The notes beneath the pieces were generated by a model. It made no database searches and was not told the origin of the DNA. It saw only the letters and a program-made list of their open reading frames with translations. Below, in pieces: positions 8,301-16,025 of a stretch of DNA of 39,395 nt. This DNA comes from Saprospiraceae bacterium (lineage in GTDB: Bacteria > Bacteroidota > Bacteroidia > Chitinophagales > Saprospiraceae). Within the stretch, counting starts at the first letter, position 1. Every line of letters begins with the position of its first letter. The position numbers were made by a program, and so were the translations under genes. Location: contig JANQRV010000171.1 in assembly GCA_028284395.1 (NCBI GenBank), positions 1 to 39,395 on the forward strand. Direction: 5' to 3'.

Positions 8301-9465
8301 AATGAAAATTCGACCGTTGTGGTTCGTGCCTAAGCAGAGATCCGTATCGGTTGGCTACCCACAAAGTGCCGCTCCGGTCTTTTAAGAGACTCGAAACTTG
8401 GGCAATGGGTAGTTGGAGTAAGCCGTCGACTTCCATCTTAACTGGAGTGAATTCCAGGGTATTCAAATCAAAAATCCGTAAACCTCCCCTTCCATCACGT
8501 TTGCCGAACCAAACCTGACCGGGATTCGCTTGCAGCATAAAAAAATTGAATTGGAATGATGGATTCTTTAAGATTTCGGAAGTTCCATCGAGTGGATTCA
8601 ATCGCACTAAAAAACCGCCAGGGTCAGGGAAAAACCAAAGTTTCCCATCCCTGGATTCTGCCATCTGAATATAGATCAGGCCCGGAGTGGGTCCCCGCAA
8701 TAGCGGATCGGGAAGATGATGAAAAATTAAGGTATCCCTGCTCTGCATCCACTGATAGATGCCGTCGACTCCGGTGATCCAAAGCCGATTTTTCTCATCT
8801 TCGAAAAAGTACCAAAAGCCTTCCTCGTAGGGCGTACTTTTTTCTGCGTCGAACACCTGGTAATGGAGTGGCCCCGGCTTGTCCCGATTGACATCGATCT
8901 CGGACAGGGGAATGCGAAAGAGTCGATCGGAAGCGATCCACAGAAATCCGTGCGCGTAATGCAAGTGTCGGATGTAACTTCGAATGATGGATGGTCGTTT
9001 TTCACGACCAAAATCGTAAGGCACTAAAGCTCCTGCTTCTCCGTCGAAAGAAAAAGGTGTCAGTTTTTCCGTTGCGCGTTCAAATTTAAATATCAGTTGC
9101 TGTTTTTGGGATCGATGGACACCATTGAGCCAGAGATCTCCGTTGGCGTCTTCCGTAATCCGGTTGGCCAAAAGCAGTCGGCGGCCGAGAGCCGCGTTGA
9201 TCGAATCCGATTGATGGTATTGGTACGTCTGAAATTCGTAGCCGTCGTATTTCACCAGTCCGTTTGGAGTTCCCAGCCAAATGAACCCCAGATGGTCTTG
9301 AAATAAGCCGGATATGCGCTTCTGCGGAAGTCCCTTATCTGCGTTGATGGCCTCAAATCGCAAAGGAATGCCGGCGTTCGACGCATCGAAATCCCCCTGG
9401 GCCTGCAGCAGTATGGTGGTCAACAGAGAGAGCAGGAATAGAATATCAAGTCGGAGTGGTTTCAT
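5332..9465 (-). CDS. Hybrid two-component system regulator (propeller sensor, histidine kinase, receiver, AraC)
   Basis: 1377 residues with the full one-protein signalling chain of a Bacteroidota HTCS. A signal peptide (1 to about 23) leads into a periplasmic sensor of repeated two-component-propeller motifs ('GLPQKRISGLFQDHLGFIWLGT', 'DRSGTLWVANRYG', 'DDRGRLWISTDHGL') and a Y_Y_Y domain near 740-815. A transmembrane helix follows (about 830-847). The histidine kinase has His877 in 'NITHEFRTPLTV', the N box 'NLLSNAIKFTD' and the ATP lids 'DTGIGIPE' and 'GTGIGLAL'. The receiver has Asp1176 in 'VISDIMMPKKDG'. A C-terminal AraC helix-turn-helix domain (about 1278-1377) ends the protein. Such proteins sense oligosaccharides in the periplasm and activate polysaccharide utilisation genes. 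None directly abuts it; the nearest saccharolytic genes are the sulfatase/GH127 pair and the SusCD operon. Confidence 0.97.
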   Translation of the reverse strand: MKPLRLDILFLLSLLTTILLQAQGDFDASNAGIPLRFEAINADKGLPQKRISGLFQDHLGFIWLGTPNGLVKYDGYEFQTYQYHQSDSINAALGRRLLLANRITEDANGDLWLNGVHRSQKQQLIFKFERATEKLTPFSFDGEAGALVPYDFGREKRPSIIRSYIRHLHYAHGFLWIASDRLFRIPLSEIDVNRDKPGPLHYQVFDAEKSTPYEEGFWYFFEDEKNRLWITGVDGIYQWMQSRDTLIFHHLPDPLLRGPTPGLIYIQMAESRDGKLWFFPDPGGFLVRLNPLDGTSEILKNPSFQFNFFMLQANPGQVWFGKRDGRGGLRIFDLNTLEFTPVKMEVDGLLQLPIAQVSSLLKDRSGTLWVANRYGSLLRHEPQRSNFHWLHFEPDNADALSHNWVHGLTQDQSGIYWITTYGGGLNRWDRANGSFEVFRTGEGPEYGPTSEYLMGIEVSNDGKVWFGSGRSISYYDPIREHFRHHNGPSVAMDIQLDSKDRIWATKAPSGLFLFDPQKDQFNPIQFPSRTDSTRMFNPFRWGAEIFLDSKENLWIGTIMRPGAGFYRFNVETKDYQFYDLPEGRTFLEDQRKNIWVGTGDGLYRFNAQYEPEVCYRIEDGLANNAVQGMLEDDRGRLWISTDHGLSCFDPDTASFRNYFRGDGLPANEFEHAAYKNDLGELFFSGGFGLLYFHPDSIRDNPIAPQLAFTSLDLQGKRVAPGMPGSPLEKHISVTKKVELAHWQNDLTIHYAALHYKNPENNLYQIKLDNYHKDWQPASHLNFSNFTNLEPGRYTLRVKAANSDGIWNRAKDHLALRIVIRPPWYWCWWSQALYLVLFISGLLSLYYFQLNRRLAISETNRLRELGEVKSRLYTNITHEFRTPLTVISGMVDQMSKDPQKWFREGAAMIKHHSSQLLNLVSQLLDLSRLESNSITLHFQQDDIISFCKYLVQSFHSLADTQAITIHFYSRKSSLVMDFDPDALTKIMGNLLSNAIKFTDNGGHIYISLAEEGTFLSIVVRDTGIGIPEAELSHVFDRFYQIDDGSTRVGEGTGIGLALTKELVNLMGGHIKAESKLGEGTTFTVWLPVAHRTERTSTSLRPSFQHSPIALAREAVAVQQPTDHAGDLPLALIIEDNQDVVRYLSACLDGGYRLEISKDGEEGIEKAIELVPDIVISDIMMPKKDGYEVTRTLKNDERTDHIPIILLTAKADQESKIKGLDYGADAYLYKPFQPEELEVRLRKLIELRTKLQRRYGTGFIPDPTGNALYERQDAFMIRLKEEVEARMGEPDFGIPVVLKAMAISRTQLHNKLKALTGKSTSHVLRSIRLQKARELLQASDRNVSEVARAVGFNSLAYFSTCFSEEFGQSPSQVKRAAEQ

Positions 9466-9511
9466 TTTGGGCTGGATTTGGATATTAGAAGTTGCTCACT
9501 TCAACACAAAT

Positions 9512-9519
9512 CAAAAATA
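9512..9519 (-). promoter_or_regulatory. Putative -7 box for the hybrid regulator
   Basis: On the minus strand this reads TATTTTTG, a full match to the Bacteroidota -7 consensus TAnnTTTG, 46 bases upstream of the ATG at 9465. No convincing -33 TTTG lies at the usual 19-21 base spacing, so confidence is low. Confidence 0.25.
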
Positions 9520-9600
9520 ATGAATCCACTTTATATATAGACTATCTCAATCACTGCATTAAACAATTCCCATTAAGAAGGGCGGGTCGACGACTTAAAA

Positions 9601-10128
9601 TCAAATCAACATCTCCCATTTCGGCATAATGTATACTTCCTGCTCCAACCACTGATCTCCCTCCGTTTTAAACTCCAACTTGATGTACGAGATGGGAAAT
9701 CCTTCACCGGACTTGATGACAAGCGTCGTGTTTCGATAGATCATCGCATCGTCTTCTTTCAAGACATAGCTCGTTCCTTCTTTTCCCCAAGCGTAACCAA
9801 CTACGGTAATACTCTCTCCAAGTTTGGAGGGAAGCACGAGATCCACTACATTCCAAAAATTATTCTTCTTGGTCTTCCGCACACCGACAAAAGTAACTTT
9901 CGAGATCTCAACCTCCCTTGATTCCTTTTGCCGCCGCTTGGTGTTCTTGCCAAATGTCCGGTATATACGAGTGTGATCGGTGACCACTCCCCTGGCTCTC
10001 AGAAAATCAGCAATTTCCCGCCAGGTATATCCCTTCTCTCTCAAGGTTTGTACGGCTTCCCGATATTCTTCAATTCGAGTCTTTGAAGCTGCTGCTTTGG
10101 CTTCCGCCAGAATCTCTTTTGGATCCAT
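9601..10128 (-). CDS. Hypothetical protein with N-terminal helix-turn-helix-like region
   Basis: 175 residues from the ATG at 10128; the frame continues to a TTG at 10182, but those 18 residues look like untranslated leader. I do not recognise the family. Residues about 20-58 ('YREAVQTLREKGYTWREIADFLRARGV', then 'RIYRTFGK') look like a short DNA-binding helical module of the kind found at the N-terminus of some plasmid KfrA/TraK-type proteins. A basic linker ('KNTKRRQKESREVE') leads into a beta-rich C-terminal half with regularly spaced hydrophobic strands ('ISKVTFVGVRKTKKNNFWNVVDLVLP', 'SITVVGYAWG', 'TTLVIKSG', 'ISYIKLEFK'). No signal peptide or membrane segment is present. The upstream region carries two exact 13-bp repeats that could be its own binding sites. 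It is divergent from padR. Confidence 0.72.
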   Translation of the reverse strand: MDPKEILAEAKAAASKTRIEEYREAVQTLREKGYTWREIADFLRARGVVTDHTRIYRTFGKNTKRRQKESREVEISKVTFVGVRKTKKNNFWNVVDLVLPSKLGESITVVGYAWGKEGTSYVLKEDDAMIYRNTTLVIKSGEGFPISYIKLEFKTEGDQWLEQEVYIMPKWEMLI

Positions 10129-10172
10129 CGTTTGAGTTTTTGAATCAATAAGGTTATCGCAATATACAACAA

Positions 10173-10233
10173 ATTGCAACAAAAATCAACAATACGACCA
10201 AATAAGACTACAAAGTATGTATTGCAACAAAAA
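10173..10233. repeat. Two exact 13-bp direct repeats (ATTGCAACAAAAA), candidate operator
   Basis: Identical copies lie at 10173-10185 and 10221-10233, 48 bp apart, in the region between the hypothetical helix-turn-helix gene (minus strand) and padR (plus strand). Related CAACAA tracts lie between and beside them (10167-10172, 10187-10192). Iterated short motifs in a divergent promoter region are typical of autoregulated DNA-binding proteins; which neighbour binds here is not known. Confidence 0.45.
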
Positions 10234-10260
10234 GGAGTTACTTGATTTCCGGCAAATTTT

Positions 10261-10312
10261 ATTTTAACTACTTTTAGGACTTAAATATTTTAACTACTTT
10301 TAGGACTTAAAT
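10261..10312. repeat. Perfect 26-bp tandem duplication upstream of padR
   Basis: Two identical, directly adjacent 26-base units (10261-10286 and 10287-10312), ending 10 bases before the padR start codon. Each unit has inverted TTTAA/TTAAA arms 13 bases apart and contains TACTTTTA, one base off the Bacteroidota -7 box TAnnTTTG. PadR proteins bind as dimers to inverted-repeat operators next to their own gene, so a double operator overlapping the promoter is the simplest reading. Confidence 0.6.
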
Positions 10313-10322
10313 CATACAGACA

Positions 10323-10661
10323 ATGAAGAGAGCTTCAATCGGAGCATTTGAAGAATTGGTGATGCTTACGGCCGCGGTCTTATACGACGAGGCTTACGGC
10401 GTGGCGATCAAAAGCGAAATTGAGCGCAGGATGGACCGAAAGGTCAGTGTTGGCGCCCTTCGCTCCGCGCTGGACCGCTTAGAAAAAAAAGGGTTCTTGG
10501 AATCCTCACTGGGGGAAGCGACTGCCGTGCGTGGTGGAAAGCGGAAGAGGTATTTCAGAGTGACGCCCTACGGCAAAAAGGTCCTGGACTCGGTCATGAG
10601 TGCCCGGCAGCAACTGTGGCGGGATATCCCCGTCGTGGCATTTGACTTTAAAGGAACATGA
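10323..10661 (+). CDS. PadR family transcriptional regulator
   Basis: 112 residues, the usual length of a short PadR protein. A winged-helix fold is readable: 'GAFEELVMLTAAVLYDEAYGVAIKSEIERR' (first helices), 'VSVGALRSALDRLEKKGFLES' (recognition helix), and 'GKRKRYFRVTPYGKKVLDSV' (wing and dimer helix). Its stop codon overlaps the start of the ABC permease gene (ATGA, 10658-10661), so the two are translationally coupled. This padR plus permease pairing is common in Bacteroidota. It probably represses its own operon through the tandem repeat just upstream, and responds to whatever stress or compound the transporter handles. Confidence 0.93.
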   Translation: MKRASIGAFEELVMLTAAVLYDEAYGVAIKSEIERRMDRKVSVGALRSALDRLEKKGFLESSLGEATAVRGGKRKRYFRVTPYGKKVLDSVMSARQQLWRDIPVVAFDFKGT

Positions 10662-13255
10662 AAAAGGAACCCGGCTTGCAGCCACCGAAATTCATCCGGG
10701 CTTTGCTCAGGTGGTTTTGCCGTCCAGATTTATTGGAGGATGTGGAAGGGGATTTGACGGAGTTATTTCGGATCCGCTCCGAAGACAACCTCCTTCGGGC
10801 CAGGTGGTTGTTCCTGGTCGACGTCCTCTTACTTCTTCGTCCCGGAATTGTCAAACCGATCCGATTTTATACCGCCTCAAATAATACGGTCATGCTAAAG
10901 AATTACCTGTCCATTGCATTTCGATTTGCCCTCCGGCACCGAAGTTACACATTGATAAACTTATTGGGTCTGGCGGTCGGTATGGCCACTGCGATCATGA
11001 TTTTCCTTTGGGTGGGGGATGAGATCAGGATGAACCGCTTTCACACGGATGCCGATCGCATCTACCAGGTGTGGCGAAATCAGTACCAATCCAGCGGTGA
11101 GGTCAATACAACTGCCAGCATTCCCCAACCGCTGGAAGAAACCCTCGAAAATGACTATTCGGAGGTGGAGAAGGTGGCTTTGGTCAGTTGGGAAGTAGCG
11201 TCTTCCATTCAATACCGGGATCAGGTGTATTATGAATCGGGTCGGTATGTGTCGCCGGAATTCTTCGACATCCTTACCTTCCCCTTTTTAGTCGGTGACA
11301 AAGTCACTGCATTGGACGACCTATCCTCGATCGTCATCTCGGAAGGTCTGGCCGCCAAGTATTTTGGTGCAGACTGGAGAGATACTGCAGTTGGGAGCTC
11401 CGTACGACTCAACAATCGCAAGGATTTTACCATTACCGGTGTCTTTCGGGACCCCGGTCGGCAATCCTCCCTACAGTTTGATTGGGCTGTTCCGGCTCGC
11501 GAGTACATCCAGCGAAACGATTGGGTTGAAAGTTGGTACAACGGAGGTTTCGGCATGCTAACGAAGCTGCGGGAAGATGCTGACATTGATGCCCTTCGCG
11601 ACAAAGTCAGGCAGGAAATCAATGAAAATACCAATTACGCTGCGGATGAGCGGATCTATTTACAACCCTTTTCAGAGATCTATCTATATTCCCAATTTGA
11701 GAACGGCTTACCGGCGGGAGGACGTATTCAATACGTACGCATCTTCTTGGTAGTGGCCTTTTTCATCTTGATCATTGCCTGTATCAATTTCACCAATCTC
11801 GCTACGGCACGATCCAGCTTGCGGGCCAGGGAGGTCGGCATCCGGAAGGTTATGGGTGCGCAAAAGGGAGGATTGCGTCGGCAATTTTTTGCTGAATCAT
11901 ACCTCTTATCATTGGTCTCGATTCTGTTGGCGATTGGCCTGGTAGTGGCCCTTTTGCCTTATTTCAATCAGATCGTCGACAAACAATTGAAGCTCGATCT
12001 TTCCAACCCAAGTATCCTGGCAGGCTTAGGTCTAACCCTTTTGTTTACCGGCTTCTTTTCGGGAGTCTACCCTGCCCTCTTACTGCCGTCTTTCAAAATT
12101 ACCCGATCGCTAAAAGGGATGCTAAAGCACACTATGGGAGAGATACTGTTGCGCAAGGGACTGGTTACTTTTCAGTTTGCACTCTCTATTCTACTGATCA
12201 TTGGTACGGTCATCGTTTATCAGCAATTGCGGTACATTCTCAATAAAGATCTCGGTTTAAATAAAGACAATGTAGTATTCGTCGAAATGCCCCGCGAACT
12301 GATGCAGAAGCGAGCAATATACGAGCAAGAATTGAGGCAATCACCAGGAGTAGCAGACATTACCTTCACCAGCGGTAACCCCATTTCCTATGGCCGCTCG
12401 ACGGGAGGAGCGGAATGGGAGGGAAAAAGTCCGGACGAAAATGTCGAGATCAATGTGTTGAGTGTCGACCAAAGCTTTGTCCAGGCAATGGGCGTTCAGC
12501 TTCTGCAAGGCCGGGATTTCTCCGCCGACCTACAAACGGATACCTTGAATTATCTAATCAATGAAGTAGCGGCCGGCATCATGGGCTTTACCGATCCAAT
12601 TGCCAAGAAACTGAAGGTTTGGGGACTAGAGGGCAAAATAATCGGGTTGATCAAAGATTTCCATATGGACAGTATGTTTGAGCCCATTGAGCCGTTGATC
12701 ATTCGTTACGATCCCAACAGCACCTACCTCGCACTGGTGAGAACGCAGGGCAATATCAAGGACGCTCTTCATCACATTGAAGCGGTCACACTGGCACACA
12801 GCCCAAACTTTCCTTTCCAGTACCGGTTCATGGATGAATCGTATGAAGAGAGCTATCGAAGTGAGGTGATGTTGAGTCAACTTGCCAAAATCTTCGCCTT
12901 CATTTCGATTTTTATCTCCTGCCTGGGCTTATTGGGGCTTTCGTCCTTTTCTGCCGGTCAGCGATCCAAAGAAATCGGCATCCGGAAAATTCACGGTGCC
13001 CGGGTCGGGCAATTGGTTTTGATGCTCTCACGAGATTATGCCCGACTGATGATCGTTGCTTTTGTTTTGGCGGTTCCGGTTGCCTATTTAATCATGCGGG
13101 GCTGGTTGAATAATTTCACTTTCCGGACGAATCTAAACTTACTGGTTTTTCTCTTGTCCGGTCTTTTTGTGTTCTTGATCGGCACGATGATCGTTAGCCT
13201 CCGGTCTTATCAAGCGGCGGTTATCAATCCGGTACAAACTTTGCGGGAGGAATAG
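10658..13255 (+). CDS. ABC transporter permease with N-terminal permease prefix domain (MacB/FtsX type)
   Basis: 865 residues. The first 75 or so are a soluble 'permease prefix' region ('PPKFIRALLRWFCRPDLLEDVEGDLTELF'), known from padR-linked permeases of this phylum. Then comes a MacB/FtsX layout: a first membrane helix near 98-118, a large periplasmic MacB-like core, an FtsX membrane block with 'AREVGIRKVMGAQKGGLRRQF' (about 390), a second core, and a final FtsX block with 'SKEIGIRKIHGARVGQL' (about 767). The two 'GIRK..GA' motifs are the coupling helices that contact the ATPase. No ATPase gene is present nearby, so it must be supplied from elsewhere. Members move signals or export lipoproteins, peptides or drugs by a mechanical mechanism and have no channel for import. 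The ATGA overlap with padR fixes the start. Confidence 0.93.
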   Translation: MKKEPGLQPPKFIRALLRWFCRPDLLEDVEGDLTELFRIRSEDNLLRARWLFLVDVLLLLRPGIVKPIRFYTASNNTVMLKNYLSIAFRFALRHRSYTLINLLGLAVGMATAIMIFLWVGDEIRMNRFHTDADRIYQVWRNQYQSSGEVNTTASIPQPLEETLENDYSEVEKVALVSWEVASSIQYRDQVYYESGRYVSPEFFDILTFPFLVGDKVTALDDLSSIVISEGLAAKYFGADWRDTAVGSSVRLNNRKDFTITGVFRDPGRQSSLQFDWAVPAREYIQRNDWVESWYNGGFGMLTKLREDADIDALRDKVRQEINENTNYAADERIYLQPFSEIYLYSQFENGLPAGGRIQYVRIFLVVAFFILIIACINFTNLATARSSLRAREVGIRKVMGAQKGGLRRQFFAESYLLSLVSILLAIGLVVALLPYFNQIVDKQLKLDLSNPSILAGLGLTLLFTGFFSGVYPALLLPSFKITRSLKGMLKHTMGEILLRKGLVTFQFALSILLIIGTVIVYQQLRYILNKDLGLNKDNVVFVEMPRELMQKRAIYEQELRQSPGVADITFTSGNPISYGRSTGGAEWEGKSPDENVEINVLSVDQSFVQAMGVQLLQGRDFSADLQTDTLNYLINEVAAGIMGFTDPIAKKLKVWGLEGKIIGLIKDFHMDSMFEPIEPLIIRYDPNSTYLALVRTQGNIKDALHHIEAVTLAHSPNFPFQYRFMDESYEESYRSEVMLSQLAKIFAFISIFISCLGLLGLSSFSAGQRSKEIGIRKIHGARVGQLVLMLSRDYARLMIVAFVLAVPVAYLIMRGWLNNFTFRTNLNLLVFLLSGLFVFLIGTMIVSLRSYQAAVINPVQTLREE

Positions 13256-13288
13256 AAGAATGAACAAGTCCTTACCAAAGTCAAAAAT

Positions 13289-14284
13289 ATGAATGTAATC
13301 ATTGTTGCATTTTTCATTATTCTTGCAATAATTTTGGTTGGGTACGTCGATTTTCTTCGCTTTTTATTCCACAGGAAAAAAGTAGCCCATTCCTTTTCTG
13401 AGGCGTCCACTAAATTTGGCCTTATTCAATACCTCGATATAGGACCAAAGGACGCTCCCGCAATCCTTTTTTCGACTGGTGGAGGAGCTGGCATCGATTC
13501 GGTCTATATGCTCGATTGGTTGGTACGGTCGGGATACCGATTGATTGCCGTAAACAGGCCTGGCTACTACAATTTGCCGGCAAATGCGGTGAGCTCCATT
13601 CGGGGTCATGCCGATATCTACAAAGCAGTAATAGACTTCCTGGACATCAAGGAAGTAAATGTATTTGGCGTTTCGATTGGAGCCTTGTCCTCATTGTATT
13701 ATGCACAATCATACAGCGTGAAGTCAATGGTTTTATGGAGCCCGGTAACCGGACAATATCGACCAAAAAAAGAAGCACTTGACACTGCATTTGCCAAACT
13801 CTTTTTGTCGCCTAAAATGCAAGATTTTATCTCCTGGCTACTGAGAAGAACCATGGACTTTTTTCCCCGAATTATTTTGGTCAATCTCGTTCATGCAGAA
13901 GCTGAAATGGAGAAAAAGGCTATCAAAACCGTTGTCGCTTCCATTCTCAATGATCCCCAAGAAAAAAAACGCGCCATACAGTTCATCCATTCATTGGCAC
14001 CAATGAGTAAAATCTACCCGGGAATGATGGATGAATTAAAGAAATCGGCGAAAGAGCAGACCATTGATTGGAACAAGATTGACCTACCGGTTCTGACGTA
14101 TGCTTCAACAATCGATAAGGACGTCACTCAAGACCACTTCTCTCGACTTACGGAAAATCTAATCAACGGAGAATGCCGGTTGGTAAAGGGAGGTGGCCAC
14201 TTTGTGTGGTGGGGGCCGGAAGGAAAGGAAGTACAATCGGAAACGCTAAAATTCTTTAATCAGGCGAATCAGCGTACGAAATGA
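13289..14284 (+). CDS. Alpha/beta hydrolase with N-terminal membrane anchor
   Basis: 331 residues. A hydrophobic helix at residues 3-20 anchors or exports it, followed by an alpha/beta hydrolase domain. The nucleophile elbow is 'FGVSIGAL' with Ser129. The oxyanion region looks like 'FSTGGGAG', the catalytic His is His304 in 'KGGGHFVWWG', and the acid is probably an Asp in 'STIDKDVTQDHF'. The substrate cannot be told; such proteins range from esterases to peptidases. It starts 33 bp after the permease and may belong to the padR operon, although the gap is long enough for a separate promoter. Its 3' end overlaps the convergent DUF5060 glycosidase gene by 29 bp. Confidence 0.85.
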   Translation: MNVIIVAFFIILAIILVGYVDFLRFLFHRKKVAHSFSEASTKFGLIQYLDIGPKDAPAILFSTGGGAGIDSVYMLDWLVRSGYRLIAVNRPGYYNLPANAVSSIRGHADIYKAVIDFLDIKEVNVFGVSIGALSSLYYAQSYSVKSMVLWSPVTGQYRPKKEALDTAFAKLFLSPKMQDFISWLLRRTMDFFPRIILVNLVHAEAEMEKKAIKTVVASILNDPQEKKRAIQFIHSLAPMSKIYPGMMDELKKSAKEQTIDWNKIDLPVLTYASTIDKDVTQDHFSRLTENLINGECRLVKGGGHFVWWGPEGKEVQSETLKFFNQANQRTK

Positions 14285-16019
14285 GTACCACCCAATCCCG
14301 GTTTAGTGTTATATTTTCCGTTTTTATCGAAAGTGGTTTGCCGCCGGAAATTTTTTTGCCTTTGAGAAGATGACCGCCCAGCTTCGGATCGAACCATTCA
14401 ATGAAATAATCTCCTTTTGGCAGAACTACTTTTTGATCATTGTATTGTGGGAAGTAAAGCAGAAAAAATTCATTGTCTTTACGGAGCGTGTGCGCTTCCT
14501 GACAGAACAAGGAGTCGGGAGTCATTTCATTTAGAGGAACGTGGTCTTCAAAAAAGCGGCGAGCTACGACCATCGTTTGAAAGTGCATTTCGTAAGGTCG
14601 GAAATTTTGCTCCTTCACATCTTTCCCTCCTCCCATGTACAAGGCAACACCTGCACCGCCAGCCATAAAAGCCGGCCAGACATTTTTAGTACGCCATTCA
14701 TCTACATCCGCGATCTTTGTCCCAATGTAGGGCTCATCGAAAAACACCACCCACTTATGATTTACCGATGCCGATCTGCTTCTCAAAGCTGATATTTCAC
14801 GGTAAATATTTTTGCCAAAATCCCATTGAAAAGCGGGACCAGTGAAGCTTTTATGGCCGTAAAGGGGTTCGAAAATGTGTTGATCCCATGAAGGCCCGTT
14901 GTGAATGGTAAGGTGGTCGTTGTAGTAGGTTAGCTTACGGAAATAGTCGAGGTATTCTTTGCGCTGCCGTTCGGTATTGGCCGTTTGGAAGGGCAGGTCT
15001 TTGTGCCAACCATTTTCTTCACCAATATTCCAGGTGATGGCGGGGAGATACCCATACCGGGCCACCATTTCCCGAAAATATACTTTACGGGATTTTGCAA
15101 ATCCCTGGGCAGTGCCAAATTCACGTTCTTCAAAATACACTTCATTTTCGGTTTCGGTTAAAACCAGGTCAATCACGATGCCCTTCTCATTCATGTACTG
15201 AAACAACATATCCCACTGATCCAGTTTTGAACAATCGTATCTGACGATGCTGTCGGCGTGAATCCACGGCCACGCCTTTTTCCCGTCGCCGTAAGCATTC
15301 ATAGTCAGAAAGTAATACGAATTAACCCCGATGTCGGATAAGTAATTGATGGCCCCAACAATTCCCTTTCCCTTGCCGTTTTTCCAGGTGAGATCCCCTG
15401 TTTTCCAATCTTCTGCATGTTCAGTGTATGTTCGGTCGGAAGGCGTATTGTCAAACTCTGCATACTCCAGCAGAACCTCGGGGCTGTTTGTTCCGGACTT
15501 TAGAAAGTATTTTTCACTTCCTTGGAACTGCAGATAATGCGATTCCCTATACACCAACTTTCCTTGACTGCTGAGGTCTCTTGTGTCCGTCTTTTTTGAG
15601 CGTTTAACGCTAAACCTTCCTCGGCTTCCATCAAAATAACCGGCACTCTCTCCACCGCTCAATTCAGCGGCAATCATACGACCTTTAACAAAGGACACGA
15701 CATAGGTCCATTTTCCAGGTTCATCGGGAGTAAAGTTTACCCGCCATACATTACCGATAGAATCGGAGGTCTCTCCTGCGTTGCCATTCGCAGCAAAATA
15801 CCCTGGCACCCTATATGTCTTCCCGGAAGGGTTGGTAAATACCACATCCATCCGGTAATCGGTAAACGGGTTCGGGCTGGACAATTCGGAGCATGGAGGT
15901 CCCTTAAAATCCATGGAAAATTTAGTCCATGGTTCTATGGCATCATCTGGTTGCCATACAAAACACAGCATCGATAGCGATAGCAAAAAGACGATGGTAA
16001 GCACCTGGATGATTTTCAT
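14256..16019 (-). CDS. DUF5060-domain glycoside hydrolase-like protein
   Basis: 587 residues, secreted (signal peptide 1 to about 21). The N-terminal beta-sandwich (about 30-145, 'WTKFSMDFKGP', 'YRVPGYFA', 'PGKWTYVVSF') matches the DUF5060 type found ahead of glycosidase barrels. The middle is a TIM-barrel: 'GVNSYYFLTMNAYGDGKK', 'ITWNIGEENGW' with Glu334 or Glu335 as likely acid/base, and 'KWVVFFDEPY' with Glu429 as a candidate nucleophile, a strand-4/strand-7 arrangement as in clan GH-A. The end ('GDYFIEWFDPKLGG') looks like the small collagen-binding-type domain that closes many DUF4038/DUF5060 enzymes. It begins 6 bp after the GH117 gene, so it is the last gene of the SusCD operon. The exact substrate is unknown; by context a galactan-derived oligosaccharide. 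Confidence 0.82.
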   Translation of the reverse strand: MKIIQVLTIVFLLSLSMLCFVWQPDDAIEPWTKFSMDFKGPPCSELSSPNPFTDYRMDVVFTNPSGKTYRVPGYFAANGNAGETSDSIGNVWRVNFTPDEPGKWTYVVSFVKGRMIAAELSGGESAGYFDGSRGRFSVKRSKKTDTRDLSSQGKLVYRESHYLQFQGSEKYFLKSGTNSPEVLLEYAEFDNTPSDRTYTEHAEDWKTGDLTWKNGKGKGIVGAINYLSDIGVNSYYFLTMNAYGDGKKAWPWIHADSIVRYDCSKLDQWDMLFQYMNEKGIVIDLVLTETENEVYFEEREFGTAQGFAKSRKVYFREMVARYGYLPAITWNIGEENGWHKDLPFQTANTERQRKEYLDYFRKLTYYNDHLTIHNGPSWDQHIFEPLYGHKSFTGPAFQWDFGKNIYREISALRSRSASVNHKWVVFFDEPYIGTKIADVDEWRTKNVWPAFMAGGAGVALYMGGGKDVKEQNFRPYEMHFQTMVVARRFFEDHVPLNEMTPDSLFCQEAHTLRKDNEFFLLYFPQYNDQKVVLPKGDYFIEWFDPKLGGHLLKGKKISGGKPLSIKTENITLNRDWVVLISYADSPD

Positions 16020-16025
16020 TAAAAA

